This document shows positions 43,613 to 53,408 of a stretch of DNA of 64,000 bases, in pieces; the stretch's first letter is position 1; the number at the start of each line of letters is the position of its first letter. Under the pieces are notes generated by a model. The model was given only the letters and a program-made list of their open reading frames with translations, was not told the DNA's origin and did not search any database. Location of the stretch: the NCBI RefSeq assembly GCF_900112155.1, contig NZ_FOKQ01000010.1:46111-110110 (forward strand), written 5' to 3'. Origin of the DNA: Hominimerdicola alba (GTDB taxonomy: Bacteria > Bacillota > Clostridia > Oscillospirales > Ruminococcaceae). The position numbers were made by a program, and so were the translations under genes.

Positions 43613-44134
43613 ATGATAACTACCGATAGACTGATACTCCGTGAGATGGACGATGGCGATTATGAGGCGGTTTACAGGGTGCTTGATGATTCGGACATCA
43701 GGGAGCACTACCCTTACACCTTTGATGAGGCGAGAGTACGCCGCTGGATAAGCAGGAATGTGGAGAGATACCGCATATTCGGCTTTGGACGGTGGGCTGT
43801 ATGTCTGAAAGATACGGGTGAAATGATCGGGGACTGCGGTCTTACAATGCAGGATATCAACGGCATGATACGCCCCGAAATAGGGTATATCATACTGTCA
43901 GAGCACCGCAGGAAAGGCTATGCGGCGGAAGCTGTGCGGGACTTTGCGTTTGAGAACACGACTTTCGGAGCAGTATATTCTTACATCAAGAGCACGAATA
44001 CTGCATCTGTGAAAACTGCACAGGATTACGGCTGTAAGCTTGTGGAAGAATACACTGATGAAGAAAACGAAATAACCAAGGTCTTTGCCGTTACCCGCGA
44101 GGAATGGGAAAGGCTGAAAAGACAGGACGGATAA
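43613..44134 (+). CDS. GNAT family N-acetyltransferase (RimJ/RimL type)
   Basis: 173 residues. ITTDRLILREMDDGDYEAVY is the usual start of RimJ/RimL-like acetyltransferases, and IGYIILSEHRRKGYAAEAV holds the acetyl-CoA loop (RRKGYA). Late NTASVKTAQDYGCKLVEEY is motif B. Substrate unknown; family members acetylate ribosomal protein N-termini, spermidine or aminoglycosides. The ATG at 43613 follows GAGAGG; earlier frame overlaps the preceding gene. Confidence 0.9.
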   Translation: MITTDRLILREMDDGDYEAVYRVLDDSDIREHYPYTFDEARVRRWISRNVERYRIFGFGRWAVCLKDTGEMIGDCGLTMQDINGMIRPEIGYIILSEHRRKGYAAEAVRDFAFENTTFGAVYSYIKSTNTASVKTAQDYGCKLVEEYTDEENEITKVFAVTREEWERLKRQDG

Positions 44135-44174
44135 AGACTGTCTGTAACAATGACACAGGGAAGGAGCTATATAA

Positions 44175-44570
44175 ATGGCATCACACAAGGCAGGACGTAT
44201 GTCCGAGGATATCAGAAGGATAATCTCGGGAAAGATGGCAGACCTGAAAGACCCGAGGATAAACGGAGGAGAGTTCCTGACCGTAGTACGCTGCGATGTG
44301 GCAAGGGACGGCTCTTTCTGCAAGGTATACATTTCCAGCTTCAGAGGGCTGGAGGAAGCCAGAAAGGCTGTAAAGGGATTTGAATCGGCTACGGGATATC
44401 TCAAGAGGGAGATATCCAACGTACTTGGTCTGAAGAAGTGTCCCGAGCTGAAATTTGTTGCTGATGATTCGATCGAACATTCAGCGGCTATAACCAAGAA
44501 GCTGAGAGAGCTGGTAAAAGAGGAGCGTCCCGAAGATGAAGAGGACGTTGAGGAGTCCGCAGAGGACTGA
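44175..44570 (+). CDS. rbfA: Ribosome-binding factor A
   Basis: 131 residues. R(M/I)SEDIRRIISGKMADLKDPR, CDVARDGSFCKVYISS and LKFVADDSIEHS are the RbfA KH-like fold motifs. Helps late 16S rRNA maturation. An acidic C-terminal tail ends in EDEEDVEESAED. AAGGAG lies 8 nt before the ATG. Confidence 0.95.
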   Translation: MASHKAGRMSEDIRRIISGKMADLKDPRINGGEFLTVVRCDVARDGSFCKVYISSFRGLEEARKAVKGFESATGYLKREISNVLGLKKCPELKFVADDSIEHSAAITKKLRELVKEERPEDEEDVEESAED

Positions 44571-44592
44571 CCGTTATAGAAAGGGCTATTGT

Positions 44593-45543
44593 ATGGAATA
44601 CAGCGAGATAAACAGGATATTTGAAGAAAATGACAAATTTCTCATATTGACACACAAAAGCCCTGACGGTGATACACTGGGCAGCGGCTTCGGGCTGTGC
44701 TATTTTCTGAGAGATATGGGCAAACTGGCTAATGTGGTGAACTCGGATGGTTTTCCTGACAGGTATGATTTTATGTACACTGAGTACAAGGAGCAGGATT
44801 TTGAGCCTGAGTACATCATAGCTGTGGATATAGCCGATGTTTCACTGATGGGCAGCGGGCTGGCAAAGTATCAGCAGGCTGGCATGGTAGACCTTTGCAT
44901 CGACCATCACATATCCAACAAGCATTTTGCGAAGCTCACCCATGTGGAGGGGCAGACGGCTGCGGCGGCGCATATCCTTTACAAGATATTCAAGGAATCC
45001 GGCAGGAAGCTGAGAGATATCACAGCGAAGTGTCTGTACACGGGTATCGCCACTGATACAGGCTGTTTCAAGTACGAGAACACAACTCCCGAGACCCATA
45101 TGGCGGCGGCAGAGCTTATGGCTTACGATATTGACTTTGCTAACGTGAACAGGAAGATGTTCGATGTGAAAAGCAAGGGCAGGCTGAAAGTCGAGCAAGC
45201 TGTTACAGGCGGAATGGAGTATTATCTGAACGACAAGTGCGCGATGATAACCATAACTACGGAGCTTATGGAGCGCTGTGGGGCTGACCCTGCGGAGTTC
45301 GACGGACTGGCTTCGATACCACTTTCGGCTGAGGGCGTGGTACTGGGCATCACGGTAAAGCAGAGGCACAGCAACGTCTACAAGATATCGGTGAGAACTA
45401 CCGATGAGATGGACGCTTCGGCATTCTGCGGATTATTCGGCGGCGGCGGACACATACGTGCGGCGGGCTGTGAGATCAAGGGCACGCTGGAAGAAGTGAA
45501 AGCACAGCTGCTGGAAAAAGCAGGGCAGGTACTCGGGATATGA
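44593..45543 (+). CDS. nrnA: DHH/DHHA1 phosphoesterase, NrnA-like oligoribonuclease
   Basis: 316 residues. Metal-binding motifs H21-KSPDGD (Asp25/27), IIAVDIAD, CIDHHIS and a late GGGGHIRAAG DHHA1 motif fit NrnA, which degrades nanoRNA and pAp in Firmicutes. Commonly encoded between rbfA and truB. The ATG at 44593 has AAAGGG upstream; it overlaps truB by 4 bp. Confidence 0.92.
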   Translation: MEYSEINRIFEENDKFLILTHKSPDGDTLGSGFGLCYFLRDMGKLANVVNSDGFPDRYDFMYTEYKEQDFEPEYIIAVDIADVSLMGSGLAKYQQAGMVDLCIDHHISNKHFAKLTHVEGQTAAAAHILYKIFKESGRKLRDITAKCLYTGIATDTGCFKYENTTPETHMAAAELMAYDIDFANVNRKMFDVKSKGRLKVEQAVTGGMEYYLNDKCAMITITTELMERCGADPAEFDGLASIPLSAEGVVLGITVKQRHSNVYKISVRTTDEMDASAFCGLFGGGGHIRAAGCEIKGTLEEVKAQLLEKAGQVLGI

Positions 45544-46439
45544 CAGGACAGGAAATAAGCGGCGTTATCGCGGTATACAAGCCTGCGGGCTGGACATCCT
45601 TCGATGTGGTGGCTAAAATGCGGGGGATACTGCATACCCGCAAGATAGGTCATGGGGGAACTCTTGACCCTATGGCAGAGGGCGTACTTCCTGTATTTGT
45701 GGGAAAAGCCACGAAAGCCTGCGATATTCTGCCCGATGTAAAAAAAGGCTATCATGCGGGATTCAGGCTTGGCATAACCACTGACACTCAGGATATCACG
45801 GGCAAGGTGCTGAAAGAGGACGGCAGGGCTGTATCTCTTGAAGAACTGCAGGTGGCGGCTGAGAAGTTCATCGGCAGGACTATGCAGGTGCCGCCTATGT
45901 ATTCAGCTGTAAAGGTGGACGGCAAAAAGCTTTACGAGCTGGCACGCGAGGGCAAGATAATTGAACGTCAGGCGAGGGAGATAAATGTGCTTTCGCTGGT
46001 GATAGATGATTATGACGAGGTGACCCGCGAGGGGCACATGACGGTGCTTTGCGAAAAAGGCACGTATATACGCACTATAATAAACGACATCGGCGATATG
46101 CTGGGCTGCGGCGGGGCTATGACCTCACTGGTGAGGACGTACTCGGCAGGGCTGGCGCTGGAAGAATGTCTGAGTATAGAGGATATACAGAGGATAGTCG
46201 GTGAGAGCGGTGCTGAGGGCGTGCTTACACGGCTCGACAAATGCTTTGAGGTCTATCCTGCGCTGAAGCTTAACGAGAAAGTCACGGGACTTTACAGGAA
46301 CGGCGTTAAGCTGAGGGCAGAGCAGGCAGGCGCTGAGGACGATAAAGTCTACCGTGTATACGGTGCGGACGGCGGTTTCATCGGGCTTGGCAGAATGACT
46401 GACGGAGGATTTCGGAGCGTCAAGAATTTTTTCGTATGA
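45540..46439 (+). CDS. truB: tRNA pseudouridine-55 synthase TruB
   Basis: 299 residues. GVIAVYKPAGWTS, KIGHGGTLDPMAEGVLPV (catalytic Asp43) and GTYIRTIINDIG are TruB motifs; a short PUA-like C-terminal part follows. Makes pseudouridine at position 55 of tRNA. The start overlaps the nrnA stop as ATGA. Confidence 0.96.
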   Translation: MTGQEISGVIAVYKPAGWTSFDVVAKMRGILHTRKIGHGGTLDPMAEGVLPVFVGKATKACDILPDVKKGYHAGFRLGITTDTQDITGKVLKEDGRAVSLEELQVAAEKFIGRTMQVPPMYSAVKVDGKKLYELAREGKIIERQAREINVLSLVIDDYDEVTREGHMTVLCEKGTYIRTIINDIGDMLGCGGAMTSLVRTYSAGLALEECLSIEDIQRIVGESGAEGVLTRLDKCFEVYPALKLNEKVTGLYRNGVKLRAEQAGAEDDKVYRVYGADGGFIGLGRMTDGGFRSVKNFFV

Positions 46440-46456
46440 TCGAGGAATGATTTGAT

Positions 46457-47377
46457 TTGAAAGATATCGACAGGGGCTTTTCGCCCGACAAGGGGACTGT
46501 CTGTGCGCTGGGGCTGTTTGACGGCGTTCACAGGGGGCACAGGCTGGTCATAAACAATGCGCTGTCGCTGGCGGCTGAGCTTGGCGTGAGGTCGGCGGTA
46601 TTTACTTTCAGGACCGACACGGTAACTTCTAAAGGTCACGACGGCAGGATAGAAATGATACTCAGCGATGAGGAAAAGCGCAGGCATTTCGAGAACATGG
46701 GAGTTGACCTTATATACTCCCCTGCTTTTCATGAGCTTAAAGGTATGTCTGCGGAAGAATTTGTCAAGGATATACTGGTGGGACTTCTGGGCTGCAAAGC
46801 TGTTGTATGCGGCAGTGATTTCCGCTTCGGCAAAGGGGCGGAGGGCGACTGCAACACGCTGGAGCTTTACGGCAGGATATACGGCATAGATGTAAGGGTC
46901 TGCGACAAGCTGAGCTATAAGGGCGAAGAAGTGAGCTCGACGGTGATACGCGAGTGCATACGCACGGGTCGGATAGAGCAGGCTAACGAATTGTTGGGAT
47001 ATATATTCGGGCTGAGGCTGGTAGTTGAGCACGGCAGACAGTTAGGCAGGCAGTGGAATTTTCCCACGATAAATCAGGTGATACCTCAGGGGCAGATCAT
47101 GCCGAAATTCGGGGTATATGCCACAAGGGTACTTATCGGGGATGAAGAGAAGTTCGGTGTGACGAACATCGGCGTGAAGCCTACGCTGAAAGCTCACGAC
47201 GCGCCTTTGGCTGAAACTTATATCCTTGATTACAAGGGCGACCTTTACGGAAAAGAGATAGAGATACTGTTAGACAAGTTCATACGTCCCGAAAAAGGAT
47301 TTGACAGCATTGATGAGCTGAAAGCTCAGATAGCAAAGGATACACTAAAGGTACGGGAGTTTTACGGGGTAGAATAA
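46457..47377 (+). CDS. ribF: Bifunctional riboflavin kinase / FAD synthetase
   Basis: 306 residues: N-terminal FAD synthetase (LGLFDGVHRGH nucleotidyltransferase motif, STVIRECI) and C-terminal flavokinase (about 185-305), where GRQLGRQWNFPTIN replaces the usual GRxLGFPTAN. Converts riboflavin to FMN and FAD. The start is a TTG at 46457 behind CGAGGA. Last of the conserved translation-operon genes. Confidence 0.94.
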   Translation: MKDIDRGFSPDKGTVCALGLFDGVHRGHRLVINNALSLAAELGVRSAVFTFRTDTVTSKGHDGRIEMILSDEEKRRHFENMGVDLIYSPAFHELKGMSAEEFVKDILVGLLGCKAVVCGSDFRFGKGAEGDCNTLELYGRIYGIDVRVCDKLSYKGEEVSSTVIRECIRTGRIEQANELLGYIFGLRLVVEHGRQLGRQWNFPTINQVIPQGQIMPKFGVYATRVLIGDEEKFGVTNIGVKPTLKAHDAPLAETYILDYKGDLYGKEIEILLDKFIRPEKGFDSIDELKAQIAKDTLKVREFYGVE

Positions 47378-47403
47378 AACCAGGAATACAACGTGGTACA
47401 AAT

Positions 47404-48246
47404 ATGAAACATATCAGAACAAGACTTACAATAGCCGCAGTATCTGCGGCGCTGCTGCTGACGGGATGCGGAAAAGCAAAAGTGCCAGATATGGAAAAGG
47501 ACTACAAGGAATATCTGGACTATGCTTTTGACGGCAATTACAGCATAAGCAAACCTATGGAGCAGAGATTCGATGCGGAGGACCGCACGGAATACACATG
47601 GCAGGTGGTATACACCGCTAATGACGGAGAGGACAGAACTACAAAAATGGTCCTCAACCGCGGTGACAGCGAAAACAAAAAGTATATCGCTTATACAAAC
47701 GACCGTATGGTGGCTGACCTTGTGGAAGAAGCGCAGAGCAGAGAGATCTGTGAAGAGATAGCGGATCAGATACTTTCAAAGTATTTTAAAGAATCTGCGA
47801 ACACAAACAATATGCTTTCTCTTAACGGCGACGAATTTAGCATACATGCTCAGCTGATAAACTGCAGACTTATGGGAATGGATCCCGACAGGGTATCCGA
47901 ATTCATCACACCGGGCAGCGGCGTAAAGTATGTTGGTACGAATCTGGCTGACTGGGCTTGCGATAAGCACAGCTATATAAAAGTGAACTTCGACATCTTT
48001 GATGAAACAAAAACCGAGGAGCTCACTGAGAAGTTCAATAATATATTCAGTGACTATACTGCACTTACCAAAGACCCCCAGACTTACTGCTTCATACTTA
48101 GAAAACAGAACAGCGATCAGAACTGGGAAACACTGGCGACAGAATGCAAGGTACAGGGCAAGGACTTTGATGCAGATAATTTCAGCATACGGGCTGTTGC
48201 CGAAGAACTGGGCATAGATACAGATACGTATATTGATCCCGAATGA
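47404..48246 (+). CDS. Lipoprotein of unknown function
   Basis: 280 residues. Signal peptide with lipobox LLTGC (Cys22); the mature part is acidic and hydrophilic without recognised domain. It sits 26 bp after ribF and is probably cotranscribed. No clear ribosome binding site. No function can be assigned. Confidence 0.8.
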   Translation: MKHIRTRLTIAAVSAALLLTGCGKAKVPDMEKDYKEYLDYAFDGNYSISKPMEQRFDAEDRTEYTWQVVYTANDGEDRTTKMVLNRGDSENKKYIAYTNDRMVADLVEEAQSREICEEIADQILSKYFKESANTNNMLSLNGDEFSIHAQLINCRLMGMDPDRVSEFITPGSGVKYVGTNLADWACDKHSYIKVNFDIFDETKTEELTEKFNNIFSDYTALTKDPQTYCFILRKQNSDQNWETLATECKVQGKDFDADNFSIRAVAEELGIDTDTYIDPE

Positions 48247-48386
48247 CGGATAAGCGGTAAGACGGGCAAAGAAAAAGGGGTAATAATCCGCGGTTTTCCG
48301 TAAGCTGTCACAGGGCTTACACAGTGGGGAGATATATTTATAGTGGGTAGTCGGCACTAATGGTAAAAATGGCATATTCTGACATT

Positions 48387-48415
48387 TTGCCGTGCTTTTG
48401 GACCTGCTTTATGAT
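48387..48415 (+). promoter_or_regulatory. Candidate promoter of the Gld-like ABC operon
   Basis: TTGCCG, 17 bp, TATGAT. The 200-bp gap (48247-48446) also has a GTAAGC/GCTTAC hairpin (48300-48320) without a T-run. Confidence 0.5.
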
Positions 48416-48446
48416 GCACAAATTTCCTTTAGGGAGGAAAGTAAAA

Positions 48447-49424
48447 TTGATAGAGGTTATTAATTTATCAAAGCATTACGGCGACAAAAAAGCCGTGAAC
48501 AATATCAGCTTCAAGGCTGAGGACGGTGAGGTGCTGGGTTTTCTGGGACCTAACGGTGCGGGAAAATCCACCACGATGAACATTCTCACGGGATACATCT
48601 CATGCACTGCGGGCAAGGCGCTGATAGACGGTATCGATATACTTGAAGACCCTGTGAAGGCCAAGAGGAACATCGGATATCTGCCTGAGATACCGCCCCT
48701 TTACCTTGATATGACGGTCAAGGAGTATCTGTACTTCATATACGACCTGAAAAAGTGCAAGCTGCCGAAGATATCCCATTTGCAGGATATTTGCAGCCTT
48801 GTGAAGATAGACCATGTTTACAACAGGCTGATAAAGAACCTTTCAAAGGGTTACAAACAGAGAGTCGGACTGGCGCAGGCGCTGGTGGGAAACCCCAAGG
48901 TGCTGATACTGGACGAGCCTACTGTTGGCCTTGACCCCAAGCAGATAATCGAGATAAGAACACTTATCAGAAAGCTGGGAAAGAATCATACTGTGATACT
49001 TTCATCGCATATACTCTCGGAAGTACAGGCTGTATGCGACAGGATAGTCGTTATAAACGAGGGAAGAGTCGTTGCAAATGATACTGAAGAGAACCTTTCA
49101 CACAAGCTGACAGGCGACAACAAGTTCATATGCAGGATAGACGGCAAGAAGGACTCGGTTATGCGCCTGATACAGAGCATCGACGGTGTTGATAAGGTAT
49201 ACTGCGATGCCGAGCACAAGAACGATATCTGCGATTACCGTATTGAATCGGCTGAGGGCAAGGAGATACGCTACGACCTGTTCAAAAAGATGGCTGAAAA
49301 CGGCTTCACGATACTGGAGCTGAAGAGCGCAGAGATGAATCTGGAGGATATCTTCCTGAAACTTACTATGGGCGAGGCAATACCCGCTCTCGAAGATGAT
49401 AATTATGAGGAGGCTGAGAACTGA
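48447..49424 (+). CDS. ABC transporter ATP-binding protein (GldA-like)
   Basis: 325 residues: FLGPNGAGKSTTMNILTG (Walker A), LSKGYKQRVGLAQALVG (signature, LSKGY form), VLILDEPTVGLDPKQ (Walker B) and the C-terminal extension of GldA/ABC-2 exporters. Energises the two membrane genes that follow. The start is TTG at 48447 behind AGGGAGG; upstream codons lack a site. Overlaps the permease gene by one base. Confidence 0.92.
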   Translation: MIEVINLSKHYGDKKAVNNISFKAEDGEVLGFLGPNGAGKSTTMNILTGYISCTAGKALIDGIDILEDPVKAKRNIGYLPEIPPLYLDMTVKEYLYFIYDLKKCKLPKISHLQDICSLVKIDHVYNRLIKNLSKGYKQRVGLAQALVGNPKVLILDEPTVGLDPKQIIEIRTLIRKLGKNHTVILSSHILSEVQAVCDRIVVINEGRVVANDTEENLSHKLTGDNKFICRIDGKKDSVMRLIQSIDGVDKVYCDAEHKNDICDYRIESAEGKEIRYDLFKKMAENGFTILELKSAEMNLEDIFLKLTMGEAIPALEDDNYEEAEN

Positions 49425-50161
49425 TGGGCGCTATTTTCAGGCGTGAGGTGCGCAGCTATTTCACCTCCCCTATCGGCTATATTTTTATTGCGGCATTTTT
49501 CGCTTATGCGGGACTTATGTTTTCGACATTAAGTCTTAACAGCGGATATGCCAAGCTGGACAGCATGTTTTCTTCACTGCTGACCATACTTAACGTACTG
49601 ATACCAATACTTACCATGCGTACCATATCGGACGAGAAGAGGACAAGGACAGACCAGTGTCTGCTGACTGCCCCTGTAAGTCTGGGCGGTATAGTTTTCG
49701 GCAAGTTCCTTGCAGCTTTTCTGGTATACATGGCTGCTGTTTCCATCACTGCTGTGATGGCTGTTGTAGTATCCATATACGGTGAACCTGACTGGAACGT
49801 TATAGTGGGCAATATAGTTGCTCTGTTGCTGCTGGGCGCTGCGTTCATCGCAATAGGCATATTCTGCTCTTCATTTACGGAGAGCCAGGTAGTGGCTGCG
49901 GTAATAAGCTTTATAGCACTTATCGCGGTATCTTTCCTTTCCACCATCGGCGGACTTCTGCCTGCGCTGGACGAAGGTCACTGGTACACAAAGGTGATAG
50001 AGGGTCTGAGGACTGCGCTGGAGAAAACTTCCTTCGGTGAGAGGTACATCGAGTTCACTTACGGGATATTCAATTTTTCCAATGTGATATTCTTTATAAG
50101 CGCTGTGGCGGCTTTCCTGTTCCTTACAGTGAGAGTGCTTGAAAAGCGCCGCTGGAGCTAG
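49424..50161 (+). CDS. ABC-2 type permease (GldF-like)
   Basis: 245 residues, six hydrophobic helices; REVRSYFTSPIGYIFIA at the start and MRTISDEKRTRTDQCLLTAPVS are typical of GldF-type permeases. Forms the exporter with the ATPase upstream and the GldG-like protein downstream (12 bp to its ATG). Cargo unknown. Confidence 0.9.
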   Translation: MGAIFRREVRSYFTSPIGYIFIAAFFAYAGLMFSTLSLNSGYAKLDSMFSSLLTILNVLIPILTMRTISDEKRTRTDQCLLTAPVSLGGIVFGKFLAAFLVYMAAVSITAVMAVVVSIYGEPDWNVIVGNIVALLLLGAAFIAIGIFCSSFTESQVVAAVISFIALIAVSFLSTIGGLLPALDEGHWYTKVIEGLRTALEKTSFGERYIEFTYGIFNFSNVIFFISAVAAFLFLTVRVLEKRRWS

Positions 50162-50173
50162 GAGGTGTCTGCA

Positions 50174-51862
50174 ATGGAAAACAAAGAAGAAAAAGTCACC
50201 TCAAGCAATTCTGATAAGCTCAAAAAACTTGTTGACGAGGAGAAGAAGTCCAAAAAGAAGATCAAGGATAATGAGCTTGAGGGCGTTGTTGCCAAAAAGC
50301 TGAAACACGGCACTATGGCTACGGCACTTACCTGTGTATTCCTGGCAGTGCTGGTGCTTTTGAACGTTGTCACTACTGTGCTTTTTGAGCGCTATCCCAT
50401 AAATATCGACCTTACAAAGGAAAAGATTTACTCCATGACCGAAGAATCGGAGGAGTATGTCAAGAACGTTGACAGGGATGTACTTGTAACTATATTTGCG
50501 GACGAGGATACATTCATCAACTATTCGTCCTACAACAAACAGGCTATAGAACTTCTTAAAAACTACTGCAAAATGAATCATCACATATCCTACAGATTTA
50601 TGGATATAGATTCAAACCCTGATGTTATTAAGAGCTACAGCGATACGATATCCAATTTCGATATCATATTCGAGACAAGCAGCGAGGTTGACGGCGAGAC
50701 TGTTAAGAGAACGAGAAAGCTGGGCATGGTAGACCTGCTGAGCTTTAAAGATGATTTCGTTTCACAGCTTTCACAGTCAGGCTACAGCATTGATCTGCTG
50801 AGGGAACAGATAGGAAGCGACTTGAATTTTCTGGCTTACTACGGCACTTATGTAGATTCTTCAAACGCTGAACAGGCATTTACCTCGGCGCTGATGACTG
50901 TTACCGATCCCGACCCTGTATATGTTACTTTCCTGACGGGAAGATCAGAGGTCAGCGATCTCAATACCCATACCTCACCTTTCTCCTATTTCAAGACACT
51001 TCTGGTGGCTAACGGATACAATGTTAACGAGATAGACATCACCAAGGACGAGATACCTGCTGAAACCGATATTGCTGTTATACCTGCACCTACGGTGGAT
51101 TATCTGCCAGAGGAAGTACAGAAAGTCAGCGATTTTCTTAACAACGGAAATAAGCTGGGCAAACAGCTTATCTATGTGGCTTCATACAGTCAGGACAAGA
51201 CACCTAACCTTGACGAGTTCCTTGAAGAGTACGGATTGTCTGTGGGTGAGGGCGTTGTATGCGAGACCTTCGGCGACAACTACATCAACTATCCCTACTG
51301 CACACTTTCCACCGATCTTTCTTCGGACTTCAATCAGGACGTACTGAACAAGGATCTGGTGATAAGTTCGATGTTCACAAGACCTGTCAATACCCTTTAC
51401 GAGCAGCAGGGCATGATAACTACCCAGCAGTATGTAAAGACTACTGAAAATGCGTACACTTCCAAGCTGAAGTACAACGAGAGTTTCCAGATGGTGCCAT
51501 CTGAGACACTTACAAACGGACAGCAGTGCTTATTTGCTATCGGTTCAAAGGCGAAATTCGCTGATGACGGAAGCGGTGAGACATCCTACAGCAATGTGCT
51601 GTGCTTTGGTTCGGAGTATCTGCTGCAGTCGAATATACTTTCGGCACAGCAGTACGGCAACAGCGAGTATTTCTTCAGTATTATCGCGGGCATAACCCAC
51701 AAGTCCGACGGCGTATTCATCAAGCCCAAGACACTTAAGGGCACTGCCTTTGATATCGACCAGAGCAAGAAGTCCATACTGATGTGGACATTCTGCGTGA
51801 TAATACCCCTTGCGGTACTGGGCACAGGACTGTTCGTATGGTTAAGGAGAAAGAATAAGTAA
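50174..51862 (+). CDS. GldG-family auxiliary ABC transporter protein
   Basis: 562 residues: a cytosolic basic/acidic head, a transmembrane helix (about 43-65), a large extracellular GldG domain (LTKEKIYSMTEESEEYV, VYVTFLTGRSEV, FLNNGNKLGKQLIYVASY) and a C-terminal helix (about 535-557). Such proteins pair with GldF permeases; in gliding Bacteroidetes they are needed for motility, while in Firmicutes the role is unknown. The ATG at 50174 follows AGGAGG by 8 nt. Confidence 0.88.
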   Translation: MENKEEKVTSSNSDKLKKLVDEEKKSKKKIKDNELEGVVAKKLKHGTMATALTCVFLAVLVLLNVVTTVLFERYPINIDLTKEKIYSMTEESEEYVKNVDRDVLVTIFADEDTFINYSSYNKQAIELLKNYCKMNHHISYRFMDIDSNPDVIKSYSDTISNFDIIFETSSEVDGETVKRTRKLGMVDLLSFKDDFVSQLSQSGYSIDLLREQIGSDLNFLAYYGTYVDSSNAEQAFTSALMTVTDPDPVYVTFLTGRSEVSDLNTHTSPFSYFKTLLVANGYNVNEIDITKDEIPAETDIAVIPAPTVDYLPEEVQKVSDFLNNGNKLGKQLIYVASYSQDKTPNLDEFLEEYGLSVGEGVVCETFGDNYINYPYCTLSTDLSSDFNQDVLNKDLVISSMFTRPVNTLYEQQGMITTQQYVKTTENAYTSKLKYNESFQMVPSETLTNGQQCLFAIGSKAKFADDGSGETSYSNVLCFGSEYLLQSNILSAQQYGNSEYFFSIIAGITHKSDGVFIKPKTLKGTAFDIDQSKKSILMWTFCVIIPLAVLGTGLFVWLRRKNK

Positions 51863-53367
51863 TGAACGGCAAGGTACAAGGTATCATTATCTGCGGCGTT
51901 GTCGCGGCAAGTCTGGCGGGTATGCTGGTCTTCCTGAACGCCACGGACAAAGATAAAAACAAAAAGGAAGAAAGCTCGGCGGCGGATACAGTATCTTCTG
52001 CCGCTGAGATGGAACACTACATCGTACTGGAAAAAGGCGAAGAGGAGATAGTCTCCATAAAAGCCGAAAACGAGAACGGCGGCTTCACGCTGGACAAGCC
52101 CGCTTCGGGCAAAAGTTCGTGGACGGTGGAGGAGATAGTCTCGGTGAACCAGAACAGTGCGATGAAGGAAAGCATGATCTCCGACTGCGGTAATCTGGAA
52201 GCTTCAAAGATAGCCGAAGAGGACGCAAAGGAGCTTTCAAAGTACGGGCTGGAAGAGCCAAGAGCTTCTTTTGAGGTGGGCTACACTGACGGTACTTCAA
52301 AGAAAATACTGGTCGGTGATGTGGCTCCCGATTCGAAGTACACCTACATCAAGCTTGAAGATGACAGCACGGTATACATGATACTGGGCACGCGCATCGC
52401 GGATATGCTGAAAGGTGCAAAGGATTTTGCAAACCTTTCGCTGATAGAAAAGCCTGTGAACAATGAGGACTGGCCTGAATACGGCAAGGAAATCATTACC
52501 CGCAGCGACTGGGACTATCAGGTAGTATTCGAGAACGACCCCAACGAAGACAGCAGTATGCTTTCGAGCCAGGTGATAAGCGAACCCATATTCTCATATC
52601 TTAATATTACGGGCTCAAGCAATGTTACACACGGTATGTGGGGACTTACAGCGGCAAGATGTGAGGCAGTTGCTCCCACCGATGAACAGCTGGCTGAGTA
52701 TGGTATTGACGAACCGAGGTGTGTGGTAAGCCTTAAAGGCGAGGATTATGACTACACGCTGAAAGTCGGGGGTGAATCATACAGCGAAGCGGCTGAGGGT
52801 GAGACACCTGTACTTGAGGGCTACTACTGCACACTGAACGGTGTTCCGGGAAGCAATGCGGTGTATGTTATAGCCGAAGCAAGTCTGCCCTGGGTGACTT
52901 TCAAGATAGAGGACGTTACATCAAACCTTATAACATCCAACTATCTTGTTGACCTGGCGAATATGTCGGTGACTATCGACGGCAAGGAAACTCTGTTTGA
53001 GATGACTACCAACGGCGGAAGCAACGACAAGGATGAAAACGGCAAGGCGGCTGATGTAACTTCGGTAAAGGCTGACGGCAAGGAGCTGGATATAGATAAT
53101 TATAAGGATCTTTATCAGTTCATAATGTCATGCCCCACCAACGAGATATGTTTTGAAGATCCTGAGGGTGAGCCCGCTGTTATCATCAAGCAGGTACGCA
53201 AGGACGGCGGTGAGGACGTTATCGAGCTTTACAAGGATACTTCGAGACGTTACATCTTCAAGCACAACGGCAAGACATCCTACAGGATACAGGGCACCTG
53301 GGTAGACAGCCTGAAGACCAATGTCGAGAATCTGAAAAACGGCAAAAAAATAGACGTAAACTACTGA
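51862..53367 (+). CDS. DUF4340 domain protein
   Basis: 501 residues: N-terminal membrane helix (about 6-26), then repeated DUF4340 modules (LSKYGLEEPRASFEVGYTDG, LAEYGIDEPRCVVSLKGEDY, each with a KILVG/LKVGG strand). It shares a base with the stop of the GldG-like gene. DUF4340 proteins accompany Gld-type exporters in many phyla; function unknown, probably outside the membrane. Confidence 0.9.
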   Translation: MNGKVQGIIICGVVAASLAGMLVFLNATDKDKNKKEESSAADTVSSAAEMEHYIVLEKGEEEIVSIKAENENGGFTLDKPASGKSSWTVEEIVSVNQNSAMKESMISDCGNLEASKIAEEDAKELSKYGLEEPRASFEVGYTDGTSKKILVGDVAPDSKYTYIKLEDDSTVYMILGTRIADMLKGAKDFANLSLIEKPVNNEDWPEYGKEIITRSDWDYQVVFENDPNEDSSMLSSQVISEPIFSYLNITGSSNVTHGMWGLTAARCEAVAPTDEQLAEYGIDEPRCVVSLKGEDYDYTLKVGGESYSEAAEGETPVLEGYYCTLNGVPGSNAVYVIAEASLPWVTFKIEDVTSNLITSNYLVDLANMSVTIDGKETLFEMTTNGGSNDKDENGKAADVTSVKADGKELDIDNYKDLYQFIMSCPTNEICFEDPEGEPAVIIKQVRKDGGEDVIELYKDTSRRYIFKHNGKTSYRIQGTWVDSLKTNVENLKNGKKIDVNY

Positions 53368-53408
53368 TACTTAAAAGGTATCACAACAGACAGAAAGGCG
53401 GAGAGATA

